Below the pieces are notes generated by a model. That model saw nothing but the letters and a program-made list of their open reading frames with translations. It did not search any database and was not told the DNA's origin. A stretch of 64,000 nucleotides of DNA from Ricinus communis (taxonomy: Eukaryota > Streptophyta > Magnoliopsida > Malpighiales > Euphorbiaceae), in the NCBI RefSeq assembly GCF_019578655.1, contig NC_063261.1, positions 14,002,216 to 14,066,215 of the forward strand. The letters are read 5' to 3'. Made by a program: the position numbers and the translations under genes. How positions within the stretch are numbered: the stretch's first letter is position 1; each line of letters starts with the position of its first letter. Shown piece by piece: positions 1 through 11,825 of this stretch.

Positions 1-3000
1 CATGCAATGAGCTCAGGTAAGTGTCAGCTAACAAATTTATCGCTACCGTCAATTTGTGTTGCTCTCAAAATTCTAATGCACCTATCAAAACTATTATATG
101 CTCATAAATATTGAAATATTGATGTTGTTGAACTCTTTCCCCTCACCTTTGATCTATCTAAGGTTATACGAAACATGTTCATTCATTTTTCAAATTCATT
201 TTTAACAATTTGTACTATAAAAATAATTGAATTATTTTGTAACTAATGTCCTTGTGTACATATATGTCAGACTAATGTACGATCTTGATACATGACCATA
301 AATAACTTATATGTGACTCTATGATGCATGACTAATGCATATGTGAACTCATTGACTGACAAATCGAATACAAGTATCAAATTTTAAAATAACAAACTTC
401 TATAAAAGCATTCAAATTTCAAAAAATATTTATAAAAATAATATTATCACAAGCATTGAGTTCCAAAATAATAAAATTTGATAGAAACATTTAAATTTCA
501 AAAAATGCATCTAAGAATAATATATTAAATCCTATTGCATTTATCAAACTGATTTATTATAATCATATTAAATACTAAAGGCTTAATAGCCAAAATGCAT
601 TCTAATTTTTAAAATTTAACAAATGCAAAACCTTCATTGTTGGAAGCCCACTTATTATATTCAAATCAAAGAAATAAGTTTTTTCTAATTGAATAGATAT
701 TCAACATTTTATAAGAAAATTATTTTAGATTCATTCATAGATCATAGTCCTCATAAATGTACAAACATCGTTATTACACTATTGATCTCTATTAGAACTC
801 GGTCGAATTATATGCAAAATCACGTATTACTACTGTTACTTTGTTAAGGTAGTAACATTTGTTAGCACTATTGAAGCTACAAATACTCCTATGAAAATAA
901 GAACTTCACACATCATCAAAGTAAAAGAAATTAACAAAAGAAAATCAAGAATTGTGTACTTACCAAGTCACTTAACTGGTAATTATGAACTTAGATTCCT
1001 AGTACTAAACTTCTATTTTAATATCATATGTAATCTTACAACATCAAATATCCCTTAATAATACTCAAAGCAACATAGTAATAGTAGTAGTAGTAGTAAT
1101 AGTAATAGTAATAATAGTAATAATAAAAATAATAAATAATAATACTAATAAGAATAATAATAATAATCAAAGCATGATATAAGTTAAGTATAACTCACAA
1201 ACTTCTCCTTATACTAAAGTTGTATTGCTATCAAAAATCTTGTGCAGCGAGTCGGATGAAATTTAAATAAATAGAAATTAAAATTAGTATGCGCTCATAT
1301 TCATTTTCATATAATATTATTTTAAAAATAATGTCCTTGTGTCAATGTGTCATGCTAATGTATAGCACTTAAACAATGCATGACTTATATTTGACTATAA
1401 TGCATGGCCAATGCATATATGTAACTCATTGATTGACAACTTGGACACAAACATCAAGTTCCAAAATAACGTAGTTTATAAAAACATTCAAATTTCAAAA
1501 TCTACTTATAAAAGTATCATCAAATCCTTTTTACCTTTATCGAACTAATTTATTAAGGTATATTGAAACTAAAGCCTCAATTGCCAAAAAGCATTCCCAA
1601 TTTGTAAATTTAATACATGCAAAACCTTCATCACTAGTAACTCACTTGCTATGTACAAATAAAAGAAATTAACAAAGACAATAAAAAATTGTGTACTTAC
1701 TAAGTTGCCAACTAGTTATTATGAACCTAGGCTCCTAGTATTAAACCTCTATTTTGCTATCAGATGTAATTCTAGCAAATATTAAACCAAACATTATAAC
1801 GTTATATCACATCATATAATACAGCATCAAATATATCTTAACAATAATCATAACAACATAGTAGTAGAAATAGTAGTAGTCGTAGTAGTAGTAGTAATAA
1901 TAATAATAATAATAATAATCAAAGCAATAATAATATAATACAGTAACGTAAGTTAAGAATCAATTCACAAATTTATTGTTATCCTCAAGTTGTATAGCTC
2001 TCAAAACTCTTGTCCAGTGAGTTTGATGGGATCTAGAAAATAGAATCAAAATTAGTATATGCTCGTACATTAAGATCTTAATGTTATATTCCTTCCTTGG
2101 ACCTTGATGTGTTCTCCATTTTATACTTCAATGTAACTTACCTAGAGGATTTTAACATATCTCAGGTTATATCTAAAATTGTTCATTCACCTTTCATGTC
2201 CTTATAAAGCTCAGTTTTAAAAATATAAACTCTAAAATGACTTTATTTTTTATAATCATTTTATTTCATTTTCTTATATTATTATTTTGAAATAATATCC
2301 TTGATTCCAATGTGTCATGTTGATGTATGACCTTAGTACTTGACAATGCATGACTTATATGTGACTATGATGCATATGACCAATACCTATGCGACTCATT
2401 GACTCACAACTTGGACACATGTATCAAGTTTTAAAATAACAAAGTTCGTAAAAGTATTTAAATTTTCAAATGTACTTCTAAAAATATCATTAAATCCTTT
2501 TTACTTTTATCAAACTGATTTATTATAGAATATATTGAAACTAAAGCCCGAATTTCCATAAAACATTTCCAATTTTTAAAATTTAATACATATAAAACCT
2601 TCGTTGCTTCATCATTAGTAACTCAAAAGGAAATTAACAAGAGACAATCAAGAATTGTGTATTTATCAAGTCACTTAATAAATTGTTATGAACCTAAGCT
2701 CCTAGTACCAAACCTCTACTTTGATATCAGATATAATTTTAGTAAATACTAGACCAAACATTATGATATTATTTCACATCATATATAATACAACATCAAA
2801 TATATCTTAACAATACTCATAGCAAAGAGTAGTAGAAATAATAGTAGTAGTAGTAAAAATAATAACAATAATCAAAGCAATAATAATATCATGTAGTGAG
2901 GTAAGTTAGGTATTAACTCACAAACTTATCATTATTCTCAAGATGTATAAATTTCAAAACTCTTGTGCAGCGAGTCAAATAGGATTTAAATAAGTTGAAA

Positions 3001-3617
3001 CCAAAATCAGTATGTGCTCGTATACATCAAGATCTTAATGTTGAACTTCTTCTGTTCACCTTAATGAATTATCTATTTCATAGTTAAATATAACTTACGT
3101 AGATGACTTTGATTAATCTCAGATTATATCCAAAATTGTTCATTCACCTTTCACATCTTTATAAAATTCTTTTTTAACAATATCAAATCTAAAATGATTT
3201 TATTTCCCACAAACATTTCAATTCATTTTTTTATATTATTATTTTAGAGATAATGTCATTGTGTCTAATGTGTCATGCTAATGTATGATTTTAGTACTTG
3301 ACAATGCATGACATATATACGACTATATGCATGAGTAATGCAGATGCAACTCATTGATTAAGACCTTAAGCACCAAGTTCCAAAATAACAAAGTTCATAA
3401 AAACATTCAAATTTCCAATATACTTCTAAAAATATCATTAAATCCTTTTTTATCTTTATCAAATTGATTTATTATGACATATTGGAACTAAAGCCCCAAT
3501 TCCAAAAAACATTTTCAATTTTTAAAATTTAGTACATGCAAATCCTTCATCATTAGTAACTCACTATTATATACAAATAAAAAAATTAGCAAAAAATCAC
3601 AGATTGTGTGAACTTAC
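1..3617. repeat. Diverged tandem array, unit about 1 kb
   Basis: No gene is visible here. A recognisable block (cttgtgt...gtcatgctaatgta, then acaatgcatgac and gactcattga) recurs at about 243, 1,330, 2,287 and 3,250, so the spacing is about 1,087, 957 and 964 bp. Each unit also carries a block near 'aaagccccaatttccaaaaa', a 'cctagtactaaacctctattttg' type block, and a trinucleotide run of TAG/TAA type (about 1,078-1,160, 1,859-1,920 and 2,827-2,880). Copies differ by many substitutions and indels, so the array is old. It ends against the LTR that starts at 3,618. It could be a satellite-like local amplification or the tandemly duplicated arm of an unrecognised element. Confidence 0.7.
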
Positions 3618-4999
3618 TGAACGGGTTATCGAAGCCCTTCAAAATAAATTACTAATTTTCTTAAACTAATTTATAGAAATAGTGAAACCAGGTCGAATCT
3701 CAAGGGAACCAATGTGGATAGCTTCTCAAAGTAAAATAAAAATGGGGGAATTTTGAATGTTTGAATCGAAATTATAAATAAGCTGAATATTAAAGTAAAT
3801 AAAAATCAATCTTAACAAATTTCCAATTCAAGAGTACTAATTACATCCAATTGTAATCATGATTATAGGCTAAAATATCAATTCTTCTATTCAAGTACTT
3901 AGTCTACTTATTCAAAAAAGCCGCAACAAGTGTAATTTTCCTAATATAATTGACTCAAACCGAACATCCAAATCAAAACTTACCATTAGTCAACTGGACA
4001 CGATAGCGTTCCATATCAACTCAATGGTAGCATTAAGAATAATGAGAATGACTAAACCAACATTAATTAATTGAGATAACTGCAATTGAAATAACCTTGT
4101 TCCTTTATTTCCTTAGAGCCTATCATGCAAGCTATGTAATTCGAATAAGCCGCAATCACATACACATGAGCCAGCTCCCCGCTAATTGTGTCAATTGTTC
4201 ATGACAATTACGGATCATAAACTCAAAGTTTTGCAATAGAAAAATCAATGTCAAGGTTGAGTCATCAGTTCAATCAATATCAATATTTCATAAATAATAA
4301 AGACAAGAAATAAAGAATACTTGAATTAAAGAAAAATTATGTTAAGCACAAAGCCTTACAAATTCACAATTGGAATTTATTCACTCTTGAATTAGAAACT
4401 AAAAACTTAGCCACTTGTGGTGGAGTAAGGATTCACAAGAATTAAAGAGAATAGAAGAAGAATAAGAATATGAATAATAATCTCAAAGTACTCAGCCGTC
4501 CTTATATAGGAAATAAAACCCTAAACCCTAATAAAAGAATTCTTATAAAAAATAAATAAGCTTCCTATATAATCTTATCCCTATAAGGAAGGATAAGATA
4601 AAGAGTAATCTAAATAAATTAAAACCCTAAATACATGGGAGAAAGTTCTCTTAATCCAACACTTCCAAAAATAAAGAAAATTAACTAAAGATGGGTCCAC
4701 CACAAATTAATCTCTGAAAAATTTGAAGCTCTCTTTCGCATCTTTCAGCAGCTCATGGGATGGAAGGCGCGGTCACGCCTTGTCAACAGTGGTCTTCTGT
4801 ACAGATTTCTGCATCTCCTCCAAAAGACTTGGTTTTTGACAAGTGGTGACTTAAAATATGTCTTTAGGCTGAATTTTGCTCCATCCTTGATATTTCATCA
4901 TCTAAGTCAGAATAAACAGAATTTCCATAACTAAGTACATTATTCAACCAAATCGTAAGGAAATTAAACACAATAAGTATAACTATTTATGACCTATCA
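3618..4999 (-). repeat. 3' LTR of the minus-strand Athila-like element
   Basis: The 1,382-bp segment has TG at the left (tgaacgggttatc) and CA at the right when read on the plus strand, and lies directly after a polypurine tract on the minus strand. It carries a TATA box (4,501-4,510, minus). There is no second LTR to compare with, so the left border is inferred from the TG and from the typical position of the 'gattcgacctggtttcact' block near the 3' end of Athila-type LTRs. Confidence 0.65.
4501..4510 (-). promoter_or_regulatory. TATA box of the Athila-like LTR
   Basis: The minus strand reads CCTATATAAG inside the LTR, about 490 bp from the LTR start, the usual place for the U3/R promoter. 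It is followed downstream on the minus strand by a pyrimidine- and purine-mixed leader. This is a sequence match only; activity is unknown. Confidence 0.5.
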
Positions 5000-5000
5000 A

Positions 5001-5030
5001 ATTCTCCCATACCTAATTTATGCTTGTCCT
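5001..5030 (-). other. Polypurine tract region of the Athila-like element
   Basis: On the minus strand, GAGGACAAGCATAAATTAGG is followed by TATGGGAGAATT and then the LTR starting TGATAGG. The 'gaggacaagca' phrase just before the LTR also occurs in the plus-strand Athila-like fragment at 15,133, which supports both 3' LTR placements. Confidence 0.6.
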
Positions 5031-6219
5031 CAAGCATACCTCAATTCAACATACCAATTCTCCTTTTAACCTTCATTTCATCTCTTTGAATCTCCTCAAA
5101 TACCAAATAAGTTAAACATACATTAATTAGCTGAATAATAATGACAATCAAGAGATTAACACTCATAGGCTAAATTTTATACAAAGAATAGGTATCTTAA
5201 TAATTCGTCAATATCAAAGTAACAAGACTTAACACCCTAACATGGTTTCATTCAATACTCTTAAAGTATTTAGGGTGTATTTGCTCTCAGGATCAAAACA
5301 TAGCATGTTATTACCATAAGCTTGCTAATGAGTCAAGTCTCCACCACTACACATGAATTAGATGCAAAAGTCAAAGGGACTTTAAGGATCGTAACGGGGC
5401 TTAGGAAAGGGTGTGATAAAAGGAAGAACCGAAATGTTCCATTATCAACACAAAAAGGTTAGATTCTTGCATGATAACTTATGCCACATCCATGAAACAT
5501 ACTACAAAAAAATTTTGAAAGTTGATACTTATTCCCATATTTTATATGAGAACTTGTGAGGAGTAACAATTTAATTCAATATATTTGATGAATACTTCTT
5601 CAACTCTCCTCTTCATGAAAGGAATAGATATCAACTTTCTTTTCCTCTTCTTCTTCCTTTTCTTTCCTCTTCTTTTTTTCATTTTTTTTCTTTTTTCTTT
5701 TTGTTTTGTCTCTTTTTTGTTTCATTTGCACCATGCAACACTTCCCTTCTTTTCTTGACAAGGGTAGAGAAATAGAAGTAGCAAACAAAATGTCTAGGGT
5801 TAAACATGTGTTAAAAAAAAGGAAAATGGAAAATAGGCTCAAAGTGACTAACTAAAAGGGAATCAACAGGGTAGGTATTTTAAGAATCTAAGAATAGGTT
5901 AATCCTAATTACCCTTTTCATATTAAAGCATCAATCCAAGGATGTGGTCTCAACGTGCATTCAGAAGCAAGTTCTAAAATAATCATGGTCACGCCTTATA
6001 AGAAACGAGCTTTTGTAACAAATTCTGTTAACATGGTCATGCCTTATCCAAATTAGTCTCCTGCCAAAAAAAATAAAATAAAAATAAAAATATTAGAAAA
6101 TAAAATAAATTTAGTGAAAGAAAATAAAAGGTATGAATAAAATGAAGAAAGCATTTGGGTTGCCTCCCAATAACGCAATTCGTTTAACGTCATTTTGCTC
6201 GACGGAATGAGGAAACATT
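5031..6219 (-). other. Non-coding tail between integrase and the polypurine tract
   Basis: This stretch separates the integrase end from the 3' LTR of the minus-strand element. It has no credible coding frame; the only long frame (5,600-5,842, minus) is a lysine/glutamate run caused by a pyrimidine-rich tract at about 5,640-5,720. A phrase of the type 'catggtcacgccttat' occurs twice (about 5,983 and 6,031). No env-like gene is seen here, unlike in the neighbouring plus-strand fragment. Confidence 0.5.
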
Positions 6220-9200
6220 TCAGTCATCTAGATAAGTGGGGTAATCTAAGGAAAAACTATCGAGACATGGAACAATTTCGCCCTCTTGGAAGATTTTCAA
6301 TCTATGACCATTTACTTTGAAGATTTTGTTCAAGTCCAAGCTTTTAATTTCCACTGCACCATAGAGGAACACATTAGTAACAATAAATGGACCGATCCAT
6401 CGAGAACGAAACTTACCAGACATAAGCTTCAATCGAGAATTATATAACAATACTTTTTGACTAATATTAAATTGTTTCCTAATAAGAATATTGTCGTGGA
6501 GTAATTTGGATTTCTTTTTTGTAAATTCTCAAATTCTCATAGGCATCTAATCCAACTCCTCTAATTCTTGCAATTGCAATAGCCTTGACATTCCAGCTTT
6601 ATCCATATTCATGTTGCATTGCCGAACTGCCCAATAGGCCTTATGCTCAATTTCTACCGGTAAGTGACATGCTTTTCCGAAGACTAACCGATAAGAGGAC
6701 ATTCCTATGGGAGTTTTGTAAGCTGTGCGGTATGCCCAAAGAGCATCATCTAAATGAAAGCTCCAATCCTTTCTTTCTAGATTCCCCATTTTTTCCAAGA
6801 TGGATTTAACTTTTCTATTGGAAATTTCGGCTTGTCCATTGGTTTGAGAATGATATGCAGTGGTTGTTCTATGATTTACTCCGTACTTCTTCACCAACGC
6901 TACAACTGATCTATTGCAAAAATGAGTTCCTTGGTCACTGATGATTGCTCTTGGAATCCCAAACCTATTAAAGATGTTAGCCTTGATAAAACCTACAACA
7001 GCTTTGAGAATCATCAGTTTTGGTGGCTTTAGCTTCCACCCATTTTGATACATAATCTACAGCCAAAAGTATATATGAAAAACCACAAGAAGAGGGTAAA
7101 GGACCCATAAAATCATTTCCCCACACATCAAATATTTCACAAATGAGAATCGAAACTTGAGGCATTTTATTCTTTTGAGTTAGTGCTCCTACTTGTTGAC
7201 ATCTCTCACAACTTTTGCAAAATTAATATGCATCTTTAAACAAAGTTTCTCAATATAAGCCACAATCTAAGATTTTCCTAGCAGTACTCCACATGCATAA
7301 TCATGGCTAAAGGCTAAAATAGATTGGAATTCATTTTCAGGCACACATCTCCTAATCACTTGATCGGAACAAAATTTCCATAAGAAGGGCTCATCCCAAA
7401 CATAATACTTAGACTCACTCTTTATCTTTGCCTTCCTAGACTTACTAAGACAATAAAGTAGATTTCTTGTGACAAAGTAATTTACCATGTCTGCGTATCA
7501 AGGAATCATACCCTTGAGTTGGAACAAATGTTCATCAAGAAAATTGTCATTGAAGGGTAGGTCATCTTCTTCCCTTATCAACCTACTCAAGTGGTCTGCA
7601 ATAGAATTCTCCACTCCATTTCTATCTTTGATGTTCAAGTTAAATTCTTGAAGAAGCAAAATCCACTGAATTAGCCTTGGTTTTGATTCTTTCTTTGCTA
7701 AAAGATACTTCAAAGCTGCATGATCAGAATACGTAATAACTTTAGAACCAAGCACATAAGATCGAAATTTGTCCAAAGCAAAGATAATTGATAAAAGCTC
7801 TTTTTCTGTCGTGGGGTTATTGCATTGTGCGAAATTTAGCGTCCTAGAAGCATAATAGATGACATGACTTTTCTTCTTAATCTGTTGCCCTAGAACTGCT
7901 CCCACTACATAATTGCTTGCATCGCACATGATTTCAAAAGGTAAATCCTATTTAGGTGGTTAAATAATAAGTGTGCTTGTCAACAGATCTTTGAGTTTTA
8001 CAAACGCCTCTCTGCATTCTTTCCCAAACTCGAATTGAACTTCTTTTTGCAGTAAATTTATCAATGGCAAGGTGATCTTGGAGAAATCCTTGATAAATCT
8101 GTGATAAAATCCTGCATGTCCTAGAAAAGAGCGCACTTCCCTAACATTGGTAGGGTATGGTAAATTTGCAATTATGTCTACTTTTGCCTTATCAACCTCT
8201 ATACCCTTGGAGGAGACCACATGCCCTAATACAATGCCTTGGGTGACCATAAAATGACACTTCTCATAATTAAAAACCAAGTTTGTCTCTATACATCTCC
8301 TTAAAATTTTGGTTGAATTATCTAAGCATTCATCAAATGAATCCCATACATAGTAAAGTCATCTATAAATACTTCAATGCATTTCTCAATATATTCAGAA
8401 AAAATACTCATCATGCATCTTTGAAACGTACGTGGAGCATTATAGAGGCTAAAAGGCATTCGCCTGTAAGCATAGGTTCCGAAAGGACAAGTGAATGTGG
8501 TTTTTTCTTGATCTTCCTATGCAATAGGAATTTGATAGAATCCTGAAAAAACATCAAGAAAACAGAAGAAAGATTTGCCTGTCAATCGTTCTAACATTTG
8601 GTTAATGAAAGGTAGGGGAAAATGATATTTTCTAGTTACTTGATTAAGCTTCCTAAAATCTATACACATTCTAACCATTTTGCACACGCATTGGTACAAG
8701 TTCATTGTTCAAATTCCTTACCACAGTCATTCAAGTTTTCTTAGGGACAACATGAATCGGACTTACCTATTTGCTATTTGAGATTGGGTAGATTATACCT
8801 GCATCTAACAGCTTGAGCATCTCTTTGATGGCTGGGTTCAGTCTCTTTTGTGGTTCCCTTGATGGTTTAGCATCATCCTCTAGTAAAATCTTGTGCATGC
8901 AAATTGATGGACTAATGCATTTTATGTCAACCAAAGTCCGACCAATTGCAACCTTGTATTCCTTCAAAGCTTTAATCAATCTTCCTTCATGTTTCATTGT
9001 TAGTCCTTTTGAGATGATGATGGGGAATGTTTCCTTATCACCTAAATATACGTATTTTAGGTGATCCAGTAAAGCTTTCAGCTCTAGTTTTGGTGCCTGC
9101 ACAATTGAAGGTAACATCTTGTCATTAGTATTAGAAATTTCAATATTGAGATTTGTCTGTTCAAATAATGTTGCCGAAAATAATTCTTCTACACTAATCT

Positions 9201-9844
9201 CATAATCATTTCCTTCAAAATTAAATTTTCATCTAATTCTTGCTCATCACCAACACTTTCTTCTACAAAAACTTCCTACACAATTAGATCAATTACATCA
9301 ATATGGCAAAGAGAATGTACATCATTAGGCATTTAATTGCATCGAAAATATTAAATTTAACAATCTCTCCATCAAATTCTACGGAGAGGGTACTCTCATC
9401 TACATTAATCTTTGTCTTAGCAGTTTTCATGAATGGTCGTCCTAACAAAATTGAGGCTAATTTTTATGAGGAATTACCATCCATTTCCAAAATGTAAAAG
9501 TCGACAGGAAATATGAGCCCATTAACCTGCACCAAAACATCTTCAATTATCCTAAGGGGATGAATGAAAGAACGATCAGCTAATTGAATCACTACACCAG
9601 TTTTTTGCAAGTCATTTAGTTTTAAATCTTGATAAATAGAAAATGGCATGACATTAATGGAAGCTCCCAAATCTAACATGGCACGCTCAATTTTCGTATT
9701 ACTAATAACACAAGGTAATGAAAACATACCTGGATCTTTGTATTTTTCTGGCATATTCTTTTGCAAGATTGCCGACACATTCTTACTTACCACTACTTTC
9801 TCCTTTTCCTTCATTCTTCTTTTGTTGGTGCACAATTCCTTCAA
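6220..9844 (-). pseudogene. Athila-like pol: protease, RT, RNase H, integrase (broken)
   Basis: Domains run from right to left. Protease (9,844-9,464) has the active-site-like DLGASINVMP. RT (about 9,117-7,960) shows the finger motif RMCIDFRKLNQVTRKYHFPL at about 8,690-8,620, a FIDDFTMYG catalytic motif at about 8,375-8,345, and LGHVVSSKGIEVDKAK near 8,220. RNase H (7,929-7,498) begins [14 protein letters not shown] and ends IADHLSRL. Integrase (about 7,165-6,547) has [11 protein letters not shown] and SDQGTHF, and a C-terminal WIGPFIV block lies at 6,450-6,220. In the family this polyprotein cleaves itself, copies element RNA to DNA and inserts it. The frame shifts several times, for example next to FIDD and within integrase, so no full polyprotein can be made. 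Confidence 0.88.
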
Positions 9845-10265
9845 GAACTTTGCATATTTGAGAATTTATTGATAGCATCCAATAGTGGGATATTTATCTC
9901 CACCTTCCTAAATGTATCAAAGATCTCCTTTTCTTGCTCATCTTCTTTTAGTTTTGCTAATATGCTAGGAAAAGGAGGTAATGGAGTGTGAGATGAAAGA
10001 GATAGGGGAGGATCAAATTTTACCCTACGTGATGCCTTGGAGGAAGCTTCTTCTTCATTTTCCTTGCTTAGTTCACTTTCCTTAAGTGGAATCGAGTCTG
10101 AAGGAATCTCCTTTCCACTTCTTAGAGAAATTGCACTAACGTTCTCCTTTGAATTTATTTCTGGATGCGAAGGTAGTTTTCCAGAATTTTAGGCATCCAA
10201 TTTACTAACTAATGTAGCTAATTGAGTTATTTGATTGCCTAATTCTGAATGCTTGACCTTGTTTC

Positions 10266-10790
10266 CTATTGAAATTGAAGATTATTGTTAGCAAGATTTT
10301 TAACAATATCTTCCAAGGACATACCTGAATTTGAAGCTTGAGGTTGTCTATTGAAATTCTGGGAAGGATACTTTTGTTGTCCTCCTTGGTTCCCATAGCT
10401 CAAATTTGAGTAATCTCTCCATCCAAGATTATAATGATTGGAAAAAGGATCATACTTCCTTTGAAGTTGACCAGCAAATCTGCCTAGAGCATTAGCCTCT
10501 TGTATCGAGTCTTGTTGCAATGTTGGGCACATATCGGTAGGATGTCCTTGGACTGAACATATTCCACAAACTTTTGCCATTTACAATTACCCTACAGCCA
10601 TTTGACGAACCAAAACAGTTAAATTAGAAATTTGATTTTCCAGATTTTTAGTGCTTACCTCATTAACTCGCCTTGTAGCTCCATCAGCCCTTGTACTAAA
10701 TTGCTGAGAATTTTTAGCCATGTTTGAAATCAATTGCTTGGCTTCTTCAGGTGTCAGTTGTATGAATCTAGGGTTTGAGTAACTTAAGTC
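10266..10790 (-). pseudogene. Athila-like gag, C-terminal half
   Basis: The minus strand codes for TPEEAKQLISNMAKNSQQF, typical of the C-terminal end of the Athila gag domain, then a spacer and a zinc knuckle C-x2-C-x4-H-x4-C (CGICSVQGHPTDMC) at about 10,568-10,527. Gag normally forms the virus-like particle and binds element RNA through the knuckle. The N-terminal capsid half is absent: upstream of about 10,790 the translated sequence no longer resembles gag. Between this piece and protease (10,265-9,845) lies a poorly conserved linker with stops. Confidence 0.8.
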
Positions 10791-10934
10791 GGATTTTTGG
10801 TAATTGATAAAGACAGACTTCCTTTTTTGATATATTTTACTTGAATTATAGCCTAAATGTGTGCGTATATATGTTGAACGCAGGTAGGGAGTTTGGCGAC
10901 TCGAGATGGCGAAGGAAAGCTTGGACTTCACCCG

Positions 10935-11245
10935 TCTACCATGATTTCTATGGGCATCACGGGTTGCATCCCCAAGTCGTGCTGATCAGCACGATCGGAG
11001 TCATGCCTGTGATGAATACGCACATAAAAAGATCGGGAAATTAGCCGTCCACCACGACTTCCGAGACCGCCACAGGCTGCAACACTAAGCCGTGCCAGTC
11101 ACCACGCCCGTGCCCTAGCCCTTGATGGACATGTACCTAAAGGTAAAATCAGTTGTTCAGCACGACTTCCGAAGGCACCACGGGCAGCAACAACAGGTCG
11201 TGCTGACCAGCACGGCCTTGCCCTCGCCCGTGGTGGATTGACATG
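10935..11245 (+). repeat. Three ~110-bp GC-rich tandem units with CAGCACG palindromes
   Basis: Units begin near 10,941 (catgatttctatgggcatcacggg), 11,053 (cacgacttccgagaccgccacagg) and 11,164 (cacgacttccgaaggcaccacggg). Each continues with a 'gtcgtgctgaccagcacgg'-like near-palindrome in varying form. The region is much richer in GC than its surroundings and lies just upstream of a TATA box at 11,328. Similar 'gtcgtgctga' and 'gagcacggcctggactct' words recur in the U3 part of the LTR at 15,370-15,600. Confidence 0.6.
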
Positions 11246-11327
11246 AGGATGTAGCTTCAAGGTTCAGCACGGGCCGAGTCCTGGCCATGCTGAGCACGCC
11301 TTGCCCTTGCCCGTGCTGACCCCGTGA

Positions 11328-11337
11328 CTATATAAGC
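11328..11337 (+). promoter_or_regulatory. TATA box upstream of the env-like ORF
   Basis: CTATATAAGC follows the GC-rich repeats directly. Downstream is a pyrimidine-rich leader (ttttccctctctaagctcta) and an intron-like stretch that could run from a GTAAGT at about 11,434 to an AG at about 11,826, just before the ORF. This layout resembles an internal promoter with a spliced leader; it is an inference from motifs. Confidence 0.4.
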
Positions 11338-11825
11338 ATGCCATTTCAAAAAATTTCCTACTTTTCCCTCTCTAAGCTCTAAGGTGTTGTTTCTTCTTTG
11401 TCTTTGATTTTTCTTACCTGTCAAGGCAAATTCAAGTAAGTCTCTTCACCTTTTGCTTTTATTTGATTAAATTTGATTTTTCTTTTATGTAGTTTTTATT
11501 ATTTAGGACATTTTGATATGCTTTAGTAGTTGTCAATCTTTATTGCTTAGATTGAGTTATTATTTTATTTTGTTACACTACTTAAATTTAACTTAGATTA
11601 TATTTGGTTTAGATTAGTTACTATGTTTATGTGATTCTAAATAATGAAATAATGTAGGCTGGAATGTAATTATGAATTAGTTTTCTGCAGGAAATTGAGG
11701 CTTTAGTCTTAACTTTAAGTCTAAAGTTTTCTGTTAGTCGAATTATAGTCGTTATGCTGTTTAAGTTTTGGTATAATTTATGTTAACTTGATTTCTTATT
11801 CGAATACTAATGATTGACTATATTA

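Larger units (their letters stand above)
3618..10790 (-). mobile_element. Truncated Athila-like Ty3/gypsy retrotransposon
   Basis: Read on the minus strand, the order is gag C-terminus (10,790-10,266), protease, reverse transcriptase, RNase H and integrase (9,844-6,220), a non-coding tail, a polypurine tract (about 5,013-5,001) and a 3' LTR (4,999-3,618). RT before integrase makes it Ty3/gypsy. The protease motif DLGA and the RT/RNase H wording ([24 protein letters not shown]) are typical of the Athila lineage. The 5' LTR, PBS and N-terminal half of gag are missing: homology stops near 10,790, where a plus-strand element begins. Frameshifts split pol into several frames, so the copy is dead. 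Confidence 0.88.

Noticed and set aside
5600..5842. 80-aa minus-strand frame rich in Lys and Glu
   Set aside because: It is produced by a pyrimidine-rich low-complexity tract between pol and the LTR of the Athila-like element; no domain and no conserved start.
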